Assembly: GCF_000830885.1 (NCBI RefSeq)
Contig: NZ_CP006951.1
Coordinates: 1,054,001-1,118,000 of the forward strand
DNA from: Dehalococcoides mccartyi CG5
GTDB taxonomy: Bacteria > Chloroflexota > Dehalococcoidia > Dehalococcoidales > Dehalococcoidaceae
Length of the DNA: 64,000 nucleotides
Direction of reading: 5' to 3'
Shown: positions 43,062-51,942 of the stretch, in pieces
How positions within the stretch are numbered: the first letter of the stretch is position 1
How the letters are laid out: each line of letters begins with the position of its first letter
Made by a program: the position numbers and the translations under genes
Notes under the pieces: model-generated
Told to the model about the DNA's origin: nothing
The model's database searches: none
Seen by the model: the letters and a program-made list of their open reading frames with translations, nothing else

Positions 43062-43265
43062 CAGCCAAACTCCATTTTAGGCCATTATCCCCACCCGCCA
43101 GTATGCCATTTCAGCCATTTTCTAGTCCGTTCCGGCCGGGCATCTTCCCCTAAATTCCAAGTGCCCAGTTTTTGCCCGTAGACCCTCTCATGCAAGTAGC
43201 ACCACTTTATGTAGAGTTATATTTTCATCAGGCGCAATCACACGGATAAACTAGCATAAATATAA
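43062..43265. other. Gene-free stretch between terminators
   Basis: About 200 nt between the terminator of the 41-aa gene and that of the S-layer-like gene. No SD-supported frame, tRNA, promoter pair or long inverted repeat is evident on either strand. Confidence 0.5.
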
Positions 43266-43289
43266 GAGCCCCCCGTTTCCGGGGGGCTC
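43266..43289 (-). terminator. Terminator of the S-layer-like gene
   Basis: GAGCCCCCC-6 nt-GGGGGGCTC, a 9-bp GC-rich stem. On the minus strand it is followed by TTATATTTAT. Confidence 0.8.
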
Positions 43290-43335
43290 TTTGACTTACT
43301 TTAGGACCGTCAATCCTTTTTCACTTTGTAGTTTA

Positions 43336-46300
43336 TTAGACTACGCGGCGAGTGCGGACAATCAGGACGATTACGGCGAGAGTCAGTATAGCACCGACAG
43401 CCACAATCAACCAGATATAGACAGGAGTTTCAGCCTGAGGTACGGTCAAAGTGATAGCCGGAGGATTATTGACCTCTACCGGGGCTGCATCAGCCTTAAC
43501 GGTGGTAAAGACGGCCGGGAACCATTCACTGGTGCTGTTGGCAGTATTGATGCGAACTCTCCAGTAATAGCTGGTTGAGTTGGTCAAAGTGCCGTCATAG
43601 GCCCAGTAATTGGTGGTCAGGCTCTTGGTAGCCAAAACCTTGGTAGCATCAGCGAAGGTAGGATCGGTGCTGAGTATCAGGTCATAGCTGACAGCAGTAG
43701 CAACTGAATCCCATGCAAACACGGGTTTAATGGGGATATTGATAGCGCCATTGGTAGGCATCAGGTTAACAGTGTAGTCGGGACGATCAGGCTGGGTGGA
43801 GACTGAAGCAGTACCCACGAAGCTCATGACCGGATCAACAGCCCAGACGCTTACCTGATACACAGTATCAACATCAAGATCATTAATCTTAAAGCTGGTT
43901 CCGACAGTGGTACCATCGGAAGTAAAGGCAGATGTGGTCATATAAGCAACTTTAGCACCGGTAGCAGCATCTGTGATGTATACATAGTACATTACTTCAA
44001 TGTTGCTATTGTCAACATTCAAGGCATCCCAAGTTACAGTCAAGGATGTGGTGGTGATCTTGGTTATCTGAACATTGGCAACAGGTACTGCCATCTTGTC
44101 AGTGTAAACATACAGTTCGGCACCAAAGATACCGTAAAGCATGTTAGCACCGGGGGCGGCAATACCAATCAGTTTAGTGCCTACTGCAGTACCAGGGGTA
44201 GCGACAGAACCAGCATAGCTGGTAGTGCCAACCATGGTAAAGCGAGAAAGACCATCGGCAACGGCATTAGCGTCCAGAACATAGAGTACGCTACCACCAG
44301 AAGCAATGCCGGAGAAGATACCTACGCCGTTAACAACAGCGGAGGTAGCAGCCCAGTCAAAGTCGGTAACGGGAGTAGCAGTGCCCAGTTCTTTCCAAGC
44401 GGGAGTGGTAGCGGCAAAGTCATACTTGAATGCGCCACCGTCGCTACCGGTCAGGTAGACAACGCTGTTGCTGCCATTCTGGAAAGTTACCAGAGATGTT
44501 GCAGAAACGGTAGGAGCAGCGGCAGAAGGAGTGCTCCAGGTAACGCCGCCATCAATGGATTTGGAAACCTTGCCGAGAGAACCGGTGGCTACTAATACAG
44601 AACCATCAGTTGAAACAGCAAAGGAGGTAACAATACCAACAGCACAGGGGCGGCCAAACCAGAGAACGCCATTGGTGCTGGTCTGGTAAACTACATTAGC
44701 ACCACCAACCAAGATGGTGTTGGCATTGGAAACAAACCAAGAAGAAATAAGAGCAGCACCGTCAACAGTGGTAATGTTGCTTACCTGAGCGGTGAAGGTC
44801 TGGCCGTTATCCAGTGAGCGCCAGATCATAGTACCGCCGAGGGAAGCTACAAATACTGCATCACCAGCGGGTGAAACAGCAACATCAATGTCGCCATCTT
44901 CGCCAACCATGGAGGTTGAGAAGACACGTTCGTAAACACCACCGGACAGACGCCAGACACTCTGTTCAACATAGTCATAGGTGACTACAAACAGGTTGCC
45001 GGCAATGTTTGCAACTTCGTTGATAGCCTGGCGCATCATAGAAATGGTATTCCATGTTTTGCCAAAGTCAGCAGTGTAAGAAACACCGCAGTCCCAACCG
45101 CCGGTACCAGCAAGGGCTTTACCGGAGGTGGCGAAGTCAGCCAAAGCCAAAACGGTTACATCCTCATCAAACCAGCTATGAGAACCGGTAGGGGCTTTGC
45201 TGGTCTTGGTGAAGGTAAGGCCGTCGGCAGAATACCAAGTTTTGGGTTTCCAATCTGAGGTATTGGTGTAACCACCGATAATCAGCTTGGCAGTGCCGAC
45301 GCCGCCGGCGCCGTCAATATCAGAGACTTCGGTTTCGGTGTCAAGGCCGCTGACGTTAAGGTCAATGGTCTTGGTGCTGTTACCATACCACAGGTAGACA
45401 TCACCCTGATCATACATAGTGGCCAAGGCCAGCCAGGCCTGGAATTTGCCGGAGGTCAGGCTGGAGCTGAAATCAGAGGGCAGCCAGAGTTCGGCATGGT
45501 AAACACCAGAGATGGAAATATCGTTGCCCTGCATTACTTCTGCATCTTTGCAGGTAGCAGGCTGGTTCCACTGATTGCCAAAGTATTTGGCGGTAATATA
45601 GGTAGCTTCAGAACCATCTGTAGTGTCTTCGGCTACAGCAATAATACCCTGCTTGGTGGCAAAGTCAGTGGGGTCTACAACTACGTCCCAGACATTACAA
45701 CTATCCCAAGCATCATCACGCTGACCAATGACATCAAGGTCAGTCCAGGGCATACCAAAGGCGGTTTCCTGGCACATATATACGCCGTTAATACCAACGC
45801 CGCCAAAGGTGGCGGTGCCAGCAAAGACGTATTTGTTAGCGCCGGCATAACCGACATCCAAAGTTACAATATCACCATCAGGAATGGCGGTCACAAAATT
45901 GGAAGTTGCATAAGTGACAAGATTTGACAGCTTGTTCCAGGTTACACCACCGTCCTTGGTGGTATAAATTTCAGAACCGTCAGTGAAGTAAACTTCATTG
46001 GCGTTTACGCTGGAAGCACAGACATCAAAGATATAGTCACCATCAAGAACGGGGTTAGAACCGTCCCAGTTGCTGAAAACCATCTTCCAGGTGCGGCCGG
46101 CATCGGTTGACTTGAAGACGCGTACGAGAGTGTCGTCTCCATCATCATAAACAGCGGTCGCATAAACAGCGGTTTTGTCAGCATTCCATTCCAGAATACC
46201 GATGTCATAGAAACGCATGTCAGTGTCACTGACAACATAGCCGCCGGTGGCGCCGGAACCGGGCAGGGCGATCTTGCTCCAAGCCTGGTTGGCAGCAGCT

Positions 46301-46386
46301 ACGGGGGTAGCGACAGCGAACATGGACAGAACCATGGCAGCAGTCAGGACTACGCCCAGTACTTTACTTATTTTTGTCTTAAACAT
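43336..46386 (-). CDS. Putative S-layer protein with Asp-box (BNR) repeats
   Basis: About 1016 residues. The signal peptide (MFKTKISKVLGVV...TPVAA) leads into a long beta-propeller-like region with several Asp boxes (STDAGRTW, TKDGGVTW, TADFGKTW, SLDNGQTF, SIDGGVTW). Two fibronectin type III-like domains follow (TTTSLTVTWDAL and GAINIPIKPVFAWDS). The C-terminus is one membrane helix (IWLIVAVGAILTLAVIVLIV) and RTRRVV. The layout resembles the abundant BNR-repeat protein proposed as the S-layer of Dehalococcoides. ATG 46386 is chosen because it gives a proper signal peptide; a TTG at 46422 would add 12 residues. The mRNA has a ~150-nt leader. Confidence 0.85.
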   Translation of the reverse strand: MFKTKISKVLGVVLTAAMVLSMFAVATPVAAANQAWSKIALPGSGATGGYVVSDTDMRFYDIGILEWNADKTAVYATAVYDDGDDTLVRVFKSTDAGRTWKMVFSNWDGSNPVLDGDYIFDVCASSVNANEVYFTDGSEIYTTKDGGVTWNKLSNLVTYATSNFVTAIPDGDIVTLDVGYAGANKYVFAGTATFGGVGINGVYMCQETAFGMPWTDLDVIGQRDDAWDSCNVWDVVVDPTDFATKQGIIAVAEDTTDGSEATYITAKYFGNQWNQPATCKDAEVMQGNDISISGVYHAELWLPSDFSSSLTSGKFQAWLALATMYDQGDVYLWYGNSTKTIDLNVSGLDTETEVSDIDGAGGVGTAKLIIGGYTNTSDWKPKTWYSADGLTFTKTSKAPTGSHSWFDEDVTVLALADFATSGKALAGTGGWDCGVSYTADFGKTWNTISMMRQAINEVANIAGNLFVVTYDYVEQSVWRLSGGVYERVFSTSMVGEDGDIDVAVSPAGDAVFVASLGGTMIWRSLDNGQTFTAQVSNITTVDGAALISSWFVSNANTILVGGANVVYQTSTNGVLWFGRPCAVGIVTSFAVSTDGSVLVATGSLGKVSKSIDGGVTWSTPSAAAPTVSATSLVTFQNGSNSVVYLTGSDGGAFKYDFAATTPAWKELGTATPVTDFDWAATSAVVNGVGIFSGIASGGSVLYVLDANAVADGLSRFTMVGTTSYAGSVATPGTAVGTKLIGIAAPGANMLYGIFGAELYVYTDKMAVPVANVQITKITTTSLTVTWDALNVDNSNIEVMYYVYITDAATGAKVAYMTTSAFTSDGTTVGTSFKINDLDVDTVYQVSVWAVDPVMSFVGTASVSTQPDRPDYTVNLMPTNGAINIPIKPVFAWDSVATAVSYDLILSTDPTFADATKVLATKSLTTNYWAYDGTLTNSTSYYWRVRINTANSTSEWFPAVFTTVKADAAPVEVNNPPAITLTVPQAETPVYIWLIVAVGAILTLAVIVLIVRTRRVV

Positions 46387-46569
46387 CGACCTAAAAATTT
46401 CCTTTTTTATTATTTTATGCAAATGTCTTCATATTATATATGTATATATGAAGACCAAGAGTGGTCCAATTTCGCATCAATCAAAGACGCTTCCCCTTAC
46501 GGGTGCATACAAATTACACCACCACCTTTCATGGTTTAACCTATCTTATATAATAACACAGGCTGTCAA
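46387..46569 (-). promoter_or_regulatory. Promoter and long leader of the S-layer-like gene
   Basis: On the minus strand TTGACA (46564-46569) is followed by TATAAG/TAAGAT (about 46543-46550), with a short 13-15 nt spacer. The leader to ATG 46386 is about 150 nt and holds an AT-rich stem with arms CTTCATAT and ATATGAAG (within 46427-46453), a possible 5' stabiliser. Confidence 0.5.
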
Positions 46570-46660
46570 TACTTTATTAGTATTTTGCCCCAATTTGGCT
46601 AATAAATACTATAGTTTTGATACCCTCTACGTTTGAAAATATTTTTTTATCCTTTTTAGC

Positions 46661-47935
46661 TTACATTTCCTTCTGGAGGTTAGCCAAAAATTCAGCATTG
46701 TTCTTGGAGCGGCGCAGGCGGTCCAGCAGGCGCTCGTTAACCTCTGTATAGTGGTTGGCGTCATCAGCGATAATAGCTACCATTCTCCGCAGGAGCTGTA
46801 CCTGCTTGTAGTTGTCACCCAGCAGAAGCTCTTCACGGCGGGTGCTTGAGCGGGGTATATCCAAAGCCGGGAATACACGGCGTTCGGCCAAACGGCGTTC
46901 CAGATGAAGTTCCATATTGCCGGTGCCTTTGAACTCTTCATAAATAAGGTCATCCATGCGGCTGCCGGTTTCCACCAGACAGGTGGCAATGATGGTAAGA
47001 GAGCCGCCTTCTTCGGTATTGCGGGCAGCCCCGAAGAATTTCTTGGCGGGGTGGAGGGCTACCGGGTCAATACCGCCGGAAAGGGTGCGGCCTGATGAGG
47101 GCATGGCCAAGTTGTAGGCACGGGTAAGGCGGGTAATGCCGTCCAGCAGGATAAAGACGTCTTTGCCGCTCTCTACCATGCGCTTGGCCCGTTCCAGTGC
47201 CAGTTCGGCTACCCGGGTCTGGTTTTCTACCGGTTCGTCAAAGGTGGCGGCCATTACCTCGCCCCGCACGTGGCGGCGCATATCGGTTACTTCTTCAGGG
47301 CGTTCACCTATAAGGACTACCATTATGTGTATATCGTTATAATTGGTAGCGGTGGCATTAGCTATGTTTTTCAAAATGGTGGTCTTGCCGGCCTTGGGCG
47401 GGGAAACAATAAGACCGCGCTGTCCCCTGCCTATGGGGGCTATCAGGTTTATGAGGCGGGTGGCCAGTTCGGTGGGGGTGGTTTCCAAATTTATCAGGCG
47501 GTCAGGAAAGGTGGGAACCAGAGCACCGAAATTCGGGCGGCGTTTGGCCATTTCGGGGTTAAGGTCATTGATAGCTTCCACCCGCAGAAGACTGTAATAT
47601 TTCTCACCCGGCTTGGCCGGCCTCCCTTGGCCTATTACCATATCACCGGTGCGAAGTCCGAAACGGCGTATCTGGGACTGAGACACATATATGTCTGATG
47701 AGCTGGGCAGGAGAGATGCCTGTCTAAGGAATCCGTATCCGTCCGGCATTATTTCCAGAATACCCGAACAAAATACATTCCCTTGGGATTCGGTATAAAC
47801 CTGAATAAGGCGCATCACCAAGTCCTGCTTTTTAAGGGCAGTTACCCCGTTTATACCCATTTCTTTGGCAATATCCAGAAGCTCTTCGCGAGTCTTCTTT
47901 TCAAGTTCACTCAGTTCAAATTGTCCGATTTCCAT
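46661..47935 (-). CDS. rho: Transcription termination factor Rho
   Basis: 424 residues. A Rho N domain (KKTREELLDIAKEMGING) and a cold-shock-like RNA-binding domain (GYGFLRQAS) precede the ATPase with Walker A SPPKAGKTT, VLIGERPEEVTDM, and the Walker B region VFILLDGITRLTRAYN. It ends transcripts that lack hairpins. The ATG is preceded by GGGGGTGAG. It is upstream of the S-layer-like gene on the same strand. Confidence 0.96.
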   Translation of the reverse strand: MEIGQFELSELEKKTREELLDIAKEMGINGVTALKKQDLVMRLIQVYTESQGNVFCSGILEIMPDGYGFLRQASLLPSSSDIYVSQSQIRRFGLRTGDMVIGQGRPAKPGEKYYSLLRVEAINDLNPEMAKRRPNFGALVPTFPDRLINLETTPTELATRLINLIAPIGRGQRGLIVSPPKAGKTTILKNIANATATNYNDIHIMVVLIGERPEEVTDMRRHVRGEVMAATFDEPVENQTRVAELALERAKRMVESGKDVFILLDGITRLTRAYNLAMPSSGRTLSGGIDPVALHPAKKFFGAARNTEEGGSLTIIATCLVETGSRMDDLIYEEFKGTGNMELHLERRLAERRVFPALDIPRSSTRREELLLGDNYKQVQLLRRMVAIIADDANHYTEVNERLLDRLRRSKNNAEFLANLQKEM

Positions 47936-48021
47936 TGTGTCTCACCCCCTATCTAAAACGAATTATTTGTATTTTGGTTTCTATATATAAAGGAAGCACC
48001 TTTAATAAACAAACGTCAGTG

Positions 48022-48672
48022 TTACTTCTGGACTCTTTTCCAGTCAGCCATGAAACGGGCAACACCCGAATCTGTCAGCGGGTGGTTCATCATCTGCATA
48101 AGCACCTTGTAGGGTACAGTGGCAATGCTTGCCCCGGTTTGGGCCGCCTGAGTGCAGTGAAGCGGATGGCGGATACTGGCGGCAATCACACGGGTTTCAA
48201 ACCCGTATTCCTTATATATATTAACTATATCATTTATCAGCATCATGCCGTCATGCCCGGCGTCGTCCAGCCTGCCCACGAACGGGCTGACAAAGGCCGC
48301 CCCGGCCAAAGCCCCCAGCAAAGCTTGGTTAACCGAAAAACAGAGTGTCATATTGAAACGGACACCCTCTTTGCTTAGCTTGGAAATTATCTCCAACCCT
48401 TCAGTAGTGGCAGGTATCTTAACCACTACATTGGGTGCCCATTTGGCTATTTCACGGGCCTGTTTCAACATTTCGGCGGGGTCTTCAGCCGTAATTTCGG
48501 CAGAAACATCACCCTCCGGCAACAAAGCGCATATCTGCTGAACTACAGATTTATAATCACTTATGCCTTCTTTGGCAACCAGTGTGGGATTGGTAGTTAC
48601 ACCACTCACCACCCCGAGTTTCAGGCCTTTTTTAATTTCTTCAATATTGGCGGTATCCAGAAAAATGCGCAT
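48022..48672 (-). CDS. Transaldolase-like aldolase (TalC/FSA type)
   Basis: 216 residues. MRIFLDTANIEEI, VVSGVTTNPTLVAKEG, the Schiff-base Lys in NVVVKIPAT and FVSPFVGRLDDAGHDG are typical of the small transaldolase/fructose-6-phosphate aldolase family. It probably serves sugar-phosphate exchange. Transaldolase and F6P aldolase activity cannot be told apart here by eye. It lies between pyrG and rho on the same strand. Confidence 0.9.
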   Translation of the reverse strand: MRIFLDTANIEEIKKGLKLGVVSGVTTNPTLVAKEGISDYKSVVQQICALLPEGDVSAEITAEDPAEMLKQAREIAKWAPNVVVKIPATTEGLEIISKLSKEGVRFNMTLCFSVNQALLGALAGAAFVSPFVGRLDDAGHDGMMLINDIVNIYKEYGFETRVIAASIRHPLHCTQAAQTGASIATVPYKVLMQMMNHPLTDSGVARFMADWKRVQK

Positions 48673-48710
48673 TTCTACCTCAGGACCGATTTATATTCAT
48701 GCCCGTATTT

Positions 48711-50345
48711 TTAGGGCGAAAGCGGCAAAGAAGGCTGTTCACCATCACGTATAACCTTTTTGGCAGCATTTATAAATTCCCGGAACAAGGGATGGGGACG
48801 GTTGGGACGGGAAAGAAATTCCGGGTGAAACTGTGAACCCATCATAAAGGGGTGGCCGGTAACTTCACAAATTTCTACCAGTTTACCGTCAGGAGACAAC
48901 CCGCTAAATAACATACCGGCTTTGGAAAGGGTATCACGATAATCATTGTTAAACTCAAAACGATGGCGATGACGTTCATTTATCAGGTTATTCCCGTATG
49001 CCTGCCCAGCCATGGTACCCGGCTGGATAACACAGGGATAATTGCCCAGACGCATAGTGCCGCCCTTGGAATCCACTCCCCTCTGCTCCGGCAAGAGGTC
49101 AATAACCGGATAAGGTGAATCTGGTTCAAATTCGGTAGAATGAGCTTTGTCTGAGCCAAGCACGTAACGGGCAAATTCAATCACCATAACCTGCATACCC
49201 AGACATAACCCCAGATAGGGTATGCCATTTTCACGGGCATACTTGACGGCACTTATCATGCCTTCAATACCTCTTATGCCGAATCCGCCCGGTATAATAA
49301 TGCCCTGAACATGTTTCAAATATTCCTCAGGGCCATTCTTTTCAATATCTTCTGCATGTACCCAGTCTATCTGGATATCCCGCCCGTTATGAATGGCGGC
49401 ATGACAGAGAGACTCGCGCACTGAATAATAAGCATCTTTGAGTTCCACATACTTGCCAACCAGCGCTATCCTGACTGTCGGGGTGGGTTCTTTAATCTTT
49501 TCCACCAACCCGCGCCAGACGCTGAGGTCAGACGGAGAAGCATTCAGGTGAAGACGGCTGACCAGCAAATCCCCCACACCCTCGGACTCGAGCTTAAGGG
49601 GAACTTCATATATGGTGGAAACGGTAGGCATAAAGATAACTGCCTTGCGTTCTACGTCACAGAACAAAGAAATCTTGTCTCGGATACCCTCTGATATAGG
49701 GTAATCTGCCCGGCAGACTATAATATCAGGCTGGATACCTATCCGCCGAAGCTCGTTAACACTATGCTGGGTAGGCTTGGTTTTAAGCTCCTGGGTGGAC
49801 TGTATGTAAGGAAGCAGGGTGACATGAATATACAGAACATTATCCCGGCCGGTATCATTCCGCATCTGGCGGATAGCCTCAAGGAAAGGCTGACCTTCAA
49901 TATCACCGACTGTGCCGCCCACTTCCACTATCACCACATCAGCTTTGGAACGGTCTGCCAGACGCTGTATTCTGGCCTTTATCTCCTGAGTAACATGGGG
50001 CACTACCTGTATGGTACCTCCCAGATAATCACCCCGGCGTTCTTTGTTTATAACCTCGGAATACACCTGCCCGGAGGTAACGGTGGAATCAGCAGTAAGT
50101 TCGATATCTATAAAGCGTTCATAACTTCCCAGATCAAGGTCGGTTTCAGCCCCGTCTTGGGTTACAAAAACCTCGCCATGCTGGTAGGGGGACATGGTAC
50201 CGGGGTCCACGTTCAGATAGGGGTCAAGCTTCTGAACCGAAACACTCAAGCCCCGGCTTTTGAGAATATTTCCCAATGAGGCAACGGTAATACCTTTGCC
50301 TACAGAACTAACTACACCGCCAGTTACAAAAATAAATTTTGACAT
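48711..50345 (-). CDS. pyrG: CTP synthase
   Basis: 544 residues. The synthetase domain opens with [17 protein letters not shown] and has [18 protein letters not shown]. The C-terminal glutaminase has the oxyanion-type GGFGIRG and the catalytic Cys in YLGLCLGMQ. It makes CTP from UTP and glutamine. The start is divergent from the DnaJ-like gene, with a 282-nt gap that holds promoters. Confidence 0.96.
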   Translation of the reverse strand: MSKFIFVTGGVVSSVGKGITVASLGNILKSRGLSVSVQKLDPYLNVDPGTMSPYQHGEVFVTQDGAETDLDLGSYERFIDIELTADSTVTSGQVYSEVINKERRGDYLGGTIQVVPHVTQEIKARIQRLADRSKADVVIVEVGGTVGDIEGQPFLEAIRQMRNDTGRDNVLYIHVTLLPYIQSTQELKTKPTQHSVNELRRIGIQPDIIVCRADYPISEGIRDKISLFCDVERKAVIFMPTVSTIYEVPLKLESEGVGDLLVSRLHLNASPSDLSVWRGLVEKIKEPTPTVRIALVGKYVELKDAYYSVRESLCHAAIHNGRDIQIDWVHAEDIEKNGPEEYLKHVQGIIIPGGFGIRGIEGMISAVKYARENGIPYLGLCLGMQVMVIEFARYVLGSDKAHSTEFEPDSPYPVIDLLPEQRGVDSKGGTMRLGNYPCVIQPGTMAGQAYGNNLINERHRHRFEFNNDYRDTLSKAGMLFSGLSPDGKLVEICEVTGHPFMMGSQFHPEFLSRPNRPHPLFREFINAAKKVIRDGEQPSLPLSP

Positions 50346-50566
50346 AATAACCTGCTAAGACTTGATAAGATGAGAGTAAAATAGAAAGGCAAATCTTGAA
50401 TCTTTGCCATAAATTTGGAAACCCATGGAAAAAGCAGAAGTCTGATTCATTAAATCGAGTTTTATTATAAAGATGTACCGAAGGCTTGTCAACATCATAT
50501 ATACATGGAAATGCAATATACCTTAAACTATACTAACACCATTTTATTAACTTTGATAATACCTCA

Positions 50567-50596
50567 TTGACACTATTTATACCATCATATTATAAT
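50567..50596 (+). promoter_or_regulatory. Promoter of the DnaJ-like-hspR-clpC operon
   Basis: TTGACA (50567-50572), an 18-nt spacer and TATAAT (50591-50596). No canonical HAIR (CTTGAGT...ACTCAAG) is seen around it. Confidence 0.7.
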
Positions 50597-50627
50597 ATTA
50601 AACAGATATTTCCCAAGGGGGAATTAT

Positions 50628-51620
50628 ATGGCAAATGAAAAAAACTTATACGAAACGCTGGGCGTCCCTAAAACCGCCAGTGCGGACGAAATAAAAAAGG
50701 CATACCGTAAGCTTGCCCGCAAATACCACCCTGACTTGAATCCGGGGGACAAGGCGTCTGAAGAAACCTTCAAGAAGATAAATCAGGCTTACGAAATATT
50801 GAGCAACCCGGAAAACCGGACCAAGTATGACAAGTACGGGGAGCAGTGGCAGTACGGTGAGCAGTATGAAAAAGCCCGCACCAGCCAGCAGCAAACCCAG
50901 GGCAGTCCCTTTGGCGGATATGACTTTAACTTTGGCAGTTCCGAAGGCGGCGGATTTGAAGATATCTTAAGCCAGATGCTGGGCGGACGCACCGGCAGAC
51001 GCCGAAGCCATCCCCAGCCTGGACAAAGCATTGAACAACCCGTAGACATTTCGCTGGAGGAAGCCGCCAGCGGTACCAGCCGTCTGCTAAGTTTCCAGAT
51101 GCAAAAACCCTGTGAAACCTGCGGGGGCAGCGGTGCAAAAGATAAAAAGATCTGCCCAACCTGTCAGGGTACGGGTATAAATCCGGGGATTGAAAGGCTG
51201 GAAGTCAAGATACCGGCCGGTGTTAATACTGACTCCAAAATCCGTCTGGCAGGCAAAGGCGGGTATGGACAGGCGGGTGGACAAAGGGGTGACCTGTACC
51301 TTCGCATCCATGTACGCCCCCATGAAAAGTTTGAACGCAAAGACGATGACCTTACGGTAAATGTACCGGTAAACCTGACTACCGCCATGCTGGGCGGGGA
51401 AATATTTATCCCCTCGCTCAAGGGCAAACTGGCGCTTAAAATACCGGCTGAAACCCAGAACGGTCGCACTTTCCGCCTTAAAGGACAGGGTATCCCCCAT
51501 CTGGGGAAGGATGGAAGCGGAGATTTGCTGGCTAAAGTCAGCATTGTACTGCCTGAAAAACTTACAGATACCGAAAGAGACCTTTTTGAAAAACTGCGCC
51601 AGCTTCGGCCGGACAGTTAA
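50628..51620 (+). CDS. DnaJ-like co-chaperone with a two-repeat zinc region
   Basis: 330 residues. The J domain has KYHPDLN. A Gly/Phe-rich part follows, then only two zinc repeats (CETCGGSG and CPTCQGTG) where class A DnaJ has four, then the C-terminal peptide-binding domains. It is intermediate between DnaJ and CbpA. It heads an operon with HspR 12 nt downstream and ClpC, so it is likely heat-shock-controlled. SD AGGGGG precedes the ATG. Confidence 0.85.
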   Translation: MANEKNLYETLGVPKTASADEIKKAYRKLARKYHPDLNPGDKASEETFKKINQAYEILSNPENRTKYDKYGEQWQYGEQYEKARTSQQQTQGSPFGGYDFNFGSSEGGGFEDILSQMLGGRTGRRRSHPQPGQSIEQPVDISLEEAASGTSRLLSFQMQKPCETCGGSGAKDKKICPTCQGTGINPGIERLEVKIPAGVNTDSKIRLAGKGGYGQAGGQRGDLYLRIHVRPHEKFERKDDDLTVNVPVNLTTAMLGGEIFIPSLKGKLALKIPAETQNGRTFRLKGQGIPHLGKDGSGDLLAKVSIVLPEKLTDTERDLFEKLRQLRPDS

Positions 51621-51632
51621 AGGGAGATACTC

Positions 51633-51938
51633 ATGGAAAATACCAATCAGCCACGTTATGTAATCTCGGTAGCCGCCGAAATACTGGGCATGCAGACCTA
51701 CACCCTGCGTTATTACGAACGGGTGGGCATTATCAAGCCATTCCGTTCACAGGGCAGGATAAGGTTATACTCGGAGCAGGATATTGAACGACTGAAACTG
51801 GCCAAGACTCTGCTGGATGAGCTGGGCATAAATATGGCCGGGGTGGAAGTGATACTAAATATGCGTAATCGTATTCAGGAGCTTATGTCCGAAAATGAAG
51901 CCCTGAAGGAAGAAATACAACTACTCAGAGAGGAGTAA
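51633..51938 (+). CDS. hspR: MerR-family heat-shock repressor HspR
   Basis: 101 residues. The MerR-type winged helix has YVISVAAEILGMQTYTLRYYERVGIIKPFRSQGRIRLYS, and a C-terminal coiled coil (IQELMSENEALKEEIQLLREE) follows. The DnaJ-like/hspR/clp context matches HspR of Actinobacteria and others, which represses with DnaK as co-repressor. The SD is GGGAGA. Four nt separate it from clpC. Confidence 0.87.
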   Translation: MENTNQPRYVISVAAEILGMQTYTLRYYERVGIIKPFRSQGRIRLYSEQDIERLKLAKTLLDELGINMAGVEVILNMRNRIQELMSENEALKEEIQLLREE

Positions 51939-51942
51939 ACCC

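Noticed and set aside
45496-45927. 143-codon frame antisense to the S-layer-like gene
   Set aside because: No SD, and it falls inside a clear secreted protein on the other strand.
50346-50627. HAIR operator for HspR
   Set aside because: No CTTGAG/CTCAAG pair was found in the intergenic region by eye.
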